In this document: positions 1 to 9,500 of the stretch, one piece after another | Layout of the letters: each line of letters starts with the position of its first letter | How positions within the stretch are numbered: position 1 is the first letter of the stretch | DNA from: JBBSBY01 sp038205805 | Lineage (GTDB): Bacteria; Desulfobacterota; Desulfomonilia; Desulfomonilales; Desulfomonilaceae | NCBI GenBank assembly: GCA_038205805.1 | Contig: JBBRBO010000037.1 | Span: 1 to 28,354, forward strand | DNA: 28,354 nt | Direction: 5' to 3' | Translations under genes and position numbers: made by a program | The notes under the pieces: generated by a model | Database searches by the model: none | Told to the model about the DNA's origin: nothing | The model's input: only the letters and a program-made list of their open reading frames with translations

Positions 1-1
1 C

Positions 2-181
2 ATTTTCTTTATCATGACATTCTTTACCATCGGCGTTGTGTCCAATTTCAAGAAGCTGTGGGAGGAAGGTATCGGCCGATTGGCGCTTGTATACTTGCTC
101 TGCCTATTCGGATTCATCATCTGGATCGGTCTTGCAATCTCCTGGATCTTTTTCCATGGCATCAAGCCGCCCACAGTTTAA
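2..181 (+). CDS. C-terminal end of a membrane transporter, probably YeiH-type putative sulfate exporter (5' end outside window)
   Basis: An open frame enters from the left edge and stops at TAA 179-181, giving the last 59 residues of a membrane protein. It shows a helix with FFTIGVVSNFKKLWEEGIGR, then a long hydrophobic segment (LALVYLLCLFGFIIWIGLAI) and a short tail ending KPPTV. The pattern of a small residue-rich helix, a short polar loop with a Lys/Glu/Gly motif and a last hydrophobic helix resembles the C-terminus of the YeiH family of putative sulfate exporters, which have about ten membrane segments. The family call rests on recall of this C-terminal pattern only, because the diagnostic core lies outside the window. 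The gene is followed after 39 bp by a small membrane-protein gene and is probably its operon partner. Confidence 0.5.
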   Translation: MFFIMTFFTIGVVSNFKKLWEEGIGRLALVYLLCLFGFIIWIGLAISWIFFHGIKPPTV

Positions 182-220
182 AACCACCGCCACTTGGTTG
201 TTTTCAAGAAAGGAAAACCT

Positions 221-379
221 ATGCAGTCACCAAAACTGGCTGATGAAATCAAAAAAATGGAGTATGAAGAGCTTCTCCCTGTTGAAAAGAAGCTCATCGC
301 ATACAGTCTGATACTTGGGGCCGTGCTGCTGGGCATTCTGGTGTGGGTAAGCTACACCTATTTCCCCGCCGGCCACTAA
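221..379 (+). CDS. small single-pass membrane protein (52 aa), unknown function
   Basis: The start at ATG 221 is chosen because a purine-rich ribosome binding site (AAGAAAGG) lies just upstream; a GTG-type start at 194 would add nine residues but has no such site. The product has a charged N-terminal half (LADEIKKMEYEELLPVEKK) and one hydrophobic segment (about residues 26-47), ending YFPAGH. The predicted topology is a cytoplasmic amphipathic head and a single membrane helix. It lies 39 bp after the transporter gene and before a hairpin, so the two are probably one transcript and the small protein may be an accessory subunit. I do not recognise a named family. Confidence 0.65.
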   Translation: MQSPKLADEIKKMEYEELLPVEKKLIAYSLILGAVLLGILVWVSYTYFPAGH

Positions 380-403
380 TCCTCCCGTGCATTTAAACGC
401 ACC

Positions 404-443
404 GTCGGGGAAAAGCTATTTTGTAAGACGGCTTCTCCCCGAC
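404..443. terminator. imperfect hairpin terminator after the small membrane protein gene
   Basis: GTCGGGG (404-410) pairs with CCCCGAC (437-443), and AAGC (413-416) pairs with GCTT (431-434) inside it, separated by a two-base internal loop. It lies 25 bp after the stop at 379 and between convergent genes. There is no clear T-run, so it may act in both directions or be an mRNA 3' stabilising structure. It shares its GGGGA...TCCCC plan with other intergenic hairpins here. Confidence 0.5.
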
Positions 444-502
444 TCCCCACTAAACGCTACCACAATTTAACTGTGTAAAATTCGCGATGAAAGAGTGATA
501 CT

Positions 503-533
503 GGAGAGAAGCTTCCCGAAAGAAGCATTCTCC
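503..533. terminator. imperfect hairpin after the megasynthase gene
   Basis: GGAGA (503-507) pairs with TCTCC (529-533) and GCTTC (511-515) with GAAGC (522-526), with an internal loop of three bases on each side. It lies 31 bp beyond the stop of the leftward megasynthase gene and is the probable 3' end structure of that operon. No strong T-run follows on either strand. Confidence 0.45.
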
Positions 534-563
534 CCAATACGTCGTCACGGCTTCGAGGAAACG

Positions 564-3500
564 TTAGCGCAGCATGACCTTGGCCACAACTGAGTCACCC
601 ATGCGAGCGACCCGCGCTTCCACATTGCGGAAGTCGATCTCGGCGACCAACGGTATAGCCCCATTGCGGAACTCCACCTCACATTTGCCGTACAGATCCA
701 TGTGGGTTATTTCCACATCCTTGAGGTCAATGCGGAGTCCAACGCCTACGGCTTTCAGAGCGGCCTCTTTTACGGCCCACATCTTTGAGAATGCCGTATC
801 GGGTTCGGTGGAGGCTGCTGCAAGCGCTATCTCAGCGGGTGTGAAATAGTCTTTGGCCCAAGACTCGCTTCGGGGCTCGATCTTCTCGAGGTCCACACCG
901 AATCCCTGAAAGGAACCGGGATACGTTGAGGCGGCCATAGCAAACCCGTTCGAGTGCGAGATCGAGAGGTGGTCAAGCTTAGCCTGTCCTCTGGGCGAGT
1001 GCTTGACGCTGGGTTTGCCGTTCTCATCGGTGATGATCGGCACACGAGACCCGGAAGGTGGTTGAAAACCCTGAGCATGCACCAGCCTCTGGACGCTTTT
1101 CTTTGCGGCCGCTCGGCCGGCCAGCCACTCAGCCGCCCGCTTGGGCACGGTCTTGGACGCGTACTCCGTACGTTCGTCGACCGTGAGCGTTAGGTTAAGG
1201 AAAGACTCGTCGGCCGCCGCTTGGGTGACTGCATTGACGTCAAGCAGCTCCTCAAAGATCTTGCCGGGAAGCCCTACACTCGACGCCAGCTCGATCATCT
1301 CGACGCCGTCCAGGTCGATGAGCCTATTGCCGGCCGCATCCCGAATGACGCCCTCATACCTGAAGATCGTACGTCCTTCCGGCCCCTCCTGTGTCTCAGA
1401 TACCAGGAGTAGCTCCCCATCGTACGGGTCCGTTTTGGTGGAGTAAACCACCGCTCGATCGAGGGTCACGGGCAACGCGGTTACTCCCCGGGACTCGATA
1501 GCGAAGCCGGCGCCTGCCTGGAACAGCGTCTCGATAGCCGCTCCGATCATATCTGAAAACATGAGTCCCCGCTGATCCGTGTCCCTGAACTGGAACCGAA
1601 TGCCCTTCCCCGTCCCTTCCACCGTTAGGGTGTCCAGGAACTTAAAGGCCGGTCCATGAAAGAAGATCTCGTAAATGTCCGGCTCGGTGATCCACACGCT
1701 TTGCTCCCATGCGGGTAAAGGCGCAGGGCTGGTTTCAGCGGGGGCGCCGAACAAGATTACAGCTTCGTGATGGATTCGAGCGTCGCCGAGCTTGCGACCA
1801 TCCTTGTCGATGAACCAGGAGCGAATTCTTCCCTGGAACGCCGTCCCCTCGGTGGATTCAATGCGTGTGACTTCTACTTCAGCCTCGAACGGGTCTTTCT
1901 TGAACACCTTCAAAGGGCTCTTGAATTTCACATTGCGGAACCCGATGAGCGGCTGGTCCGGGAAGAGACGCTGCGCAGCCATCCGCATCACTTCAAGGGC
2001 GCCGACGCCGGGAAAGACCGCGGCTCGGTCAATGCGATGATCGTTCAGGAGCGGGTGAGACGGATCGAGACTCACTGCCGCACTGAGGTATTCTCCAGGG
2101 GTAAGATTAAGGATCTTGCCCCGTTGTCCTGCGGCGTGGAAGGCCATGTCGATGTCCGCCTGTTCCGGCGCCTCAAATGCGTCGGCGTGGAACGGCCCGA
2201 GCTTACCGCAGGCCACGACCTCTGATGATCCCTGTGAGCGACCGAGTTCCTGCTCGAATAGCTCAACGCCCACGTCCGGCCGGATGAAGTCGATACCGGC
2301 GTGTTCGAGGGTTTGTTGAACACTGCCCCGAACAGCCATGCCGATCTCGGCCCACGGCGCCCAATCAATGATCGATGCACGGCTATCCTGGGTCTTCTCC
2401 ACACGTCGCAGGAGATGCGCCAAGCCGTCGTTGGCTGCGGAGTAATCCACCTGAGCCAGGTTGCCGAAACGTCCCGAGACGCTGCCAAAGCCGATGATTC
2501 TTCTCGGCGGCAGCGCGTGCTTCTCGAGAGCGTCCAGGAGATTGCGCATGCCGTCCACCTTGACGGACAGCACCGCTCGTATCGTATCCATGTTCTTGCT
2601 TTTCAGGGCCTTACTCACGTCTATGCCGGCGCCGTGAATGACGAGGTCCACTCTGCCGCAGAGATCGCCAATCTCCTTGACGGCCATATCAACTGCGGCC
2701 TTGTCTCTGATGTCCACACTGCGGTAAATGACCTCGGAACCGGCTTGCTTGAGTTCCTGCATGGTTCCGAAAACCTCAGCCTGAGCCTTGAGCTTAGACA
2801 GCTCCTTGTCCACGACCGCGGGCGTGATCTTTGTTTCCGTCGTTTTCAGGCGTTCGATGATCTGAGTTTTTTCAGTGGCCCAATCATCCGCTGAATAATC
2901 GGCGTACTTGGCCGCTTCAGGAGATAGTGCGGTTCGGGCAAAAATAACAATGGTAAGGGAGCGTTTGCCTGCCGACGCCTGCATACAAGCAGCCGTTATG
3001 CCCCGCGCCCCGCCGGTGACTAAAGCCACATCGCCTGAGCCGATTACGCTTTGGTCGGCCTGCGTCAATGAGGGCGCCAGACGCACTCCGGTCAAGACAC
3101 CCTGGGGCTTGACTCCCGTTTCCAGCGGGAACGCCTCCGTCAAGCTGCGGACCACCGCCTGGGCGATCTCCTCAGCGCTGAGCTGTGGATGCAGGTCCAG
3201 TAGCTTGACCGTGGCATCGGGATACTCACGTGCGAAAGACTTTGTCGCGCCGCAGACGATGCCGTGGTTCTCCGCATCAGCCGCAGGGGACTCGAAGCCG
3301 AATGCTCCGTCCTCTTGCACGGTTGTGACCATGAAGACCGGGCCGGTATCCCAGCGCTTGGCGCATTCCAAGTAGAGCTTGAACACGTCATCAGTCCCGA
3401 AGTCGTCGGAGAGAGGTATCAGGTTCACAATACCGGTCCCCGCGGGCGCTTCGGTAATTGCGGAAAAGGTCTCCACCCGCCGGATGTTCCCAAAGCCTTT

Positions 3501-6500
3501 GGCGCCCAACTGGGCTTCCAGGGCGGCGGCTATATCGTCCGGGCCACCCAGGATCAAGACCTGTTCGGTTTTCGGGATGGGAACAGCCGTGGGCGCAGGA
3601 AGATTCACCAGCCGCGTTTCGTAAAGGCGAGACTCGGACACTCGCTCGCGGATTGGTTCGGCAGTTGGAACCGCCTCTTCGGCGATAGTCTGAACAGGAG
3701 GTGTAACCTCCTGGGCTTGCACGCTATCCATCACGAACTGAATGATGTGCTTGATCGTCGGGAATTCGGCGATCTTCAGGCCGTCAATACGGGGAATGTT
3801 GAACTCATCACGTATATCGGAGATAAATTCCGCCTGTTTCACCGTGTCGATGCCCAGGTCCGCCTCGAGGTCGAGATCAGTATCGAGCATGTCGGTGGGA
3901 TACCCCGTCTTCTCGGCAAGGAGGGCCAGGATACGCTGTTCCACATCCGCAAGGGCCGCTTGCTGAGGCTCGGCAGGCGCTTCGGCTACAACGCCGGCAG
4001 CGCTTTCCTCAGAGACGGTCTGCGGCATGTTTGTCGCCACAAATCCCACGATGTGGCTGATGGTCGGGAATTCAGCGATCTTCAGGCCGTCTATCTGCGG
4101 GATGCTGAACAGCTCCCGAATATCCGAGATGAATTCCGCTTGCTTCACCGTGTCGATGCCGAGGTCGGCTTCCAAATCAAGGTCCGGGTCCAGCATATCC
4201 GCAGGATACCCGGTCTTTTCAGACAGCAAGGCCATGATGCGCTCGAGTATGGCCGCTTCATCGATACCCGCGGGGACCGCAATGGGGTCCGGGTCTTGGG
4301 TGGCCGCGGGGGCCGCGCCTGTCGTTTGTTCCAGCACAAAGTTGATGATGTGCTCTATGGTCGGGAATTCGGCGATCTTCAAGCCGTCTATCCGTGCGAT
4401 GTCGAAGGTATCCCGAATTTCAGAGATGAACTCCGCTTGCTTCACCGTGTCGATGCCGAGATCCGCTTCCAGGTCGAGATCCGTGTCGAGCATCTCGGGC
4501 GGGTACCCGGTCTTGTCCGCCAGAAGGGCGAGTATCTTTTCTCGAACGGCTTCCATCCGCATGGGCTCTTCGGCCGCTTTGGCGGCGGGGGCTTGTGCCG
4601 CTACAGCGGGCTTGCGGATCTCCGATGTCGGCTCAGGAGTGGTTTGCTGAGCAGCAGGCGCCTCGAAGGACTGAGCCCGTTCACTTACTTTGAGTGTTCG
4701 GCTCTCCACCGACACTACGGGATCGGTGTAGTTGGTTACCGAGCGGAGCCATTCTCTGTGCGTGTGAAGATCACTCACGCGGTTCTCGCTCTTACTGATC
4801 GCCCTATAGAGTGTCATCACGATTTGTGAGCCAAAGCCGGCTGCAAGCCGAAGGGCGTACTTGGCGTCAAAGGCTCCGCCCTTGCTGAGGTTGAGATCGG
4901 CAAACTCGGGGTCGGGCTGCTTCAAATTCGGGATAGGGGGAATCATCCCCTTCTGAAGACATCGCAGGGCCACTACATCTTCGACGCCCACACCCATCGT
5001 GTGACCTGTGAAGCCTTTGGTGTTTGCGATGGGGATATGTTTCACGTTTTCCCCGAAAACGTGTCGGAGCGCCTGAATCTCAGCGGCGGAACTTCCCCCG
5101 CGTTTGGGCGAGTACGTTTCGTGGGACATGAAGAACACTTCCTTGGCAAGGTCTTCACGTCGCTTGCCGGTTTGTTCTTCCCACTTGGCAAGGAGCTTCT
5201 CCATAACATCGGAGATGTGTTCCACGTCCAGTCGTGTGCCGTGGTATCCGCTGTTTGCGGCGACTGCGGCCTCTATAGCCGCGATGGGCTCCATGCCTCT
5301 ACTCGTTACCAGATCCTCGCGTTCCACGATCATTCCCACGGCTGCGGAACCCAGGATCAACCCATGTCGTCGGTCATCAAAGGGTAAAGCTGCATCCGTG
5401 ACGGCTGCCGTTGTAGTGGCTGCGCCCATTGCCAAGAATCCGGAACCCACCCAGGGGAACAGGCTCTTGCCGGCCACATCGTCCGCTGCGATGATGATGA
5501 CGCGCTTAGCTTGTCCTGTGCGAACCCAATCGCGAGCCATAACCACGGCTTGGGTCGTGCCGGCGCATGCGGCGTCGATGTGCGTATTCGGACCCTGCGC
5601 CTTAATGAGCTGCGCAAGCTGTCCCTGGGCCATGGTCATGACCTTGAGGAGGAAGTCTCTGTTAAACGTGTAGACTTCTTCGGAATCGCCGGGGTTGAGG
5701 CGATTGAACTCTTCGCTGAACCACTTGGTGACGCGATCCCGTTCACGATGATCTTTAATGCGGCTTACGACACCCGTGTAGAAGTCGATGAGGCGCTGTT
5801 TGGCGCCCGAACCGAAGCGGGCGGCGGTTTGGCGGGTAACTTCATCTACGAGAGAGGCCATTCCGGGGAAGGCTGAGGCGAAGATAATGCCGGTCTCGCT
5901 GCGCAGTTCCGGCGGCAATGCCCAAGCGTTCGGGAGTTCATGGCCCGTGCTGGTGGTGCGTGTGGTGCGAACCAGCGGTATCCCGGCGTCCCGCAGGGCC
6001 TCGAGACCGGCCGCCACCGCAAGCTTTGTCGTGATGTCCATAGCGCGGGTCAGGCGCGCATCGAGATTGTATTCATCAATTATTTCGTCGTCACCGAAGA
6101 AACCGCCAAGCTTTATCACGCCCGACAGATCCGACACAGCCTGTATTTCCGCTTCACCTGACGGGCCTTTCACCAGGCGTTCTACGTTCTTTTCGAGCAT
6201 ACGACGTCGTGTTTCTTCGGACGCCTTTTTTATGAAGTTGCCGCCGAGGATCAGGTCGTCAAGGGACTCCCTATCGAATGGAAAACGTACCTCGCTGGGC
6301 AGGCCGGCCGAGATGCCGCTCACCACCACCGGATCAAAGGACATCCCCTCGGTCCGCACCTGAATCACCGTACGTTCCAGGGGCAGCACGGTCTTGAGGA
6401 AGTTTTCGTATCCCGCCTTGATGAGCTGCCGCACGGGTTCGCCCTGCATTTTCAGGTATCGTGCGAAGTCGTTGCTCTTTGCAGTCTCTCGAAGTTCAGC

Positions 6501-9500
6501 GTCCAGGAGCTCGTCCAAAGGATGGGGCGCATACTTCGTGACCTCACGGACCACTTCCCTTACCACTTCTTTGATCACGGGCTGCGCGCCGCCCTGGATG
6601 ACCTTGAGTTCAGGTTTGAGGACCACCGGTCGCTCGGCGTCGTCGTAGCGCACCGGGTAACCTTCCGCAGTCAGTATGGCCAGGGTCTCCATCAACTGGA
6701 GAATACCGCCCTTTTTCGGGTGATTGGACGCCAGTCCGAGGGCGTCGGAAGCGAGTGTATCCGCTGTGAGATTGGTCATAACGCGCTTTGGGCCGCATTC
6801 GAGAAACAGACGAATGCCGTCGCTGTAAAAACGTCGCAGGGTTTTCACCCACTCGACCGGCGCCGCAAACTGTTTGCCAAGTAGATCGCGTATCTTTTCC
6901 GGCGCGGACGGGTCGGTGGGGTAGTAATCGCCCGTCACATTGGAAATTACGGGAACCTTCGGCGCATTGGTGGTCAGCTTGTTCAGCGTGTTCATAAAGG
7001 GCTCGCGCGCCGGCGCCACCACTCCGGAGTGGAACGCCGCGGACACGGGAAGGATAATCCCTTCCAGACCCTTTTCGCGGAACAACTCACCGGCCTTCTT
7101 GACCGCCGCCGTCTCCCCGGAGATCACGGTTTGCTTCGGCGAATTCTTGTTCGCGGCCACCACGTACCCGTCTATCAAAGCCAGGGTTTCTTCAACGAAT
7201 CGCGCATCCGCCGGCACGCTCATCATCAATCCCGGGTCGGCTATGCTTACGCGGGCCATCTCACGGCCACGAACAGCCACCGCCTCGAGAGCATCCCTGA
7301 AGGAGAAAACACCCGCTGCCACACATGCCGCGTATTCTCCTAGGGAATGGCCGGCGCAGGCCACAGGTCGAACGTTAAACCGCTCCAACAATCGGAGTAT
7401 CGCAGTGTTCGCCGTGAGAATCATGGGCTGCAGAAGCTGCGTGTCACGCAGGGCGTCACTAGGGTCGCCGGCGCTGTTTTTGGGGTCCGGAAAGATGGAA
7501 GACGTTACTGTGGGGACTCCCAGCGCTGTGAGGGCTTCGTCGGCTTCCATGAGCGTATCGGCTACGATTGGGAAGCGCTCGGCAAGATCCCGCAGCATAT
7601 AAGGATACTGAGAGCCTTGACCTGGGAAGAGAAACGCCACGCCTTTGTCCACTTTGACAGGGGATCCTTGCGCTACATGGATGCCGCGTGCTGTGGCGAG
7701 GGCCATCTTCGAGGGATCGGACACGGCGTCCGTCAGTATTGCCGTTTTCTTGATCGCTGACTCGGGGTCTGAAGCTGCAAAGGCCGCTCGCAGTTGAGCC
7801 CCCGCCGCTCCGTTGCGATACTTGGCGACGACTTCAGCGAAGGCGCCGGAACCCAAGTCCCGCTTGAAGGTTTCAATTGTTTTTTGCAGGCCCGCGGGAT
7901 CAGCTGCGCCCAAGACTATCGCTTCAGCCGCAACCAGCATGTCGGGCGGAGCGGGCCAAACCGGCTTCGGGGCGACGGCAAGGACTTCCATGTGAGGAGC
8001 GGCGCTCTTCCGGGAAACCACCTTGAGATCCGGGCGATACTCCTGCAAGAGCATATGGAAATTGGTGCCGCCGAACCCGAATGCGCTCACGCCGGCACGT
8101 CTAGGGGTTCCGTTGACTTCCCAAGGTCGGGACTCGGTGAGCAAATACAGCGGTGAGGAATCCCAATCAATGGCGTGGTTGGGATCCTTCACGTTGATGG
8201 TGGGCGGCAAGGTCTTGTGATGAAGGCTCAACAAAGCCTTGATGAGCCCTGCCGCTCCTGCGGCCGCCTTCAAGTGCCCAATTTGGGACTTCACGGACCC
8301 GATGCCCACGGCGTGGACCGGCTTCCCGATAGCGCGAAAGAATTTGTCCAGTACCTTGAGTTCCGTCCCGTCACCCACGGGAGTGCTGGTTCCGTGCGCC
8401 TCGATGAGTCCCACGGTGGATGGATCTATCTTGGATTGCTCGAAGCACGCCTTGAGGGCTCGTTCTTGACCAGCCGCATTAGGGGCCGTGATGCCCTTGC
8501 CGCGCCCATCCGAGGAGGACCCGGCCTCCACGATTGTGGCGTATATCTTGTCACCATCGGCAACAGCATCTGAGAGCCGTTTCAGCACCATGACTCCACA
8601 GCCTTCACCCATGACGAAGCCGTTAGCCCCTTCGTCAAAGGGACGGCTACCGTCCGGTGACAGCGCCCCCACCTTGCTGAACTTGACGAAGGGCGAAGGG
8701 TGCATAGCCGCGTCCACTCCGCCTGATATGGCTAGATCAATGCTTCCGTCCCGAAGGGCGGCCACTGCGTTCATCACGGCCGCCATGGAGGATGCGCAGG
8801 CCGCGTCTACGGTAAAGTTGGGTCCCTCGAGATTGAAGACGTTGGCTACACGGCCGGAGATAACGTTCGCCAGCTCGCCGGGAAGAGAATCCTCAGTAAT
8901 CTCAGGAAGACTGCTTAGGAATTTCGTCTGGAACGCCTGCAGGAAATCGTCGCAGCCCGCCTGGTCCAAGGACGAATTGTCGAAGGTTTCCCTCATGCAG
9001 GCAAGGGTTCTAGGAAGGCACACGCGGTTCGCATAGAGGTCCGTTGTTTCTCCGCCCATGCTGTTCCCAATAATGATTCCTACGCGACGGCCCTTGAGAT
9101 GCTCCGACGAAAGACCCGCGTCCGTAAGGGCATCTGCAGTGCACGTAACCGCCATTTGCTGGGTGAGGTCCATCTTCCGAGCAACCGAAGGTGGAATCCG
9201 ATATTTGAGCGGATCAAAGGTGAAATCCACCAGAAAGCCACCTATCTTTGAGTATGTCTTGTCCGGGGCTTTCGGGTCCGGATCATAGAAATGCTCGGTT
9301 TTGCCCCAACGTTCCTCGGGCACCTCACGGATGCCGCTGCGACCACTGGTTATCTGGTTCCAAAACTCCTCAGCGGAAGACGACCCCGGCATTCTAAGGC
9401 CCATACCCACTACTGCGATGAGTTCCTTGTCATGAAAGACTTCCGTTTCCATAGGGATCGGCATAGGTTGGGGAATATCACTCGTTCGTTCATCAACATG

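Noticed and set aside
3700..4560. Tandem repeats considered as CRISPR or a minisatellite
   Set aside because: Units are about 200 bp, in frame, and encode ACP domains; they are not short identical repeats with spacers.
3264..4829. 521-codon plus-strand frame opposite the ACP region
   Set aside because: It is the complement of a clearly coding, domain-rich stretch of the megasynthase; its repeats only mirror the ACP repeats.
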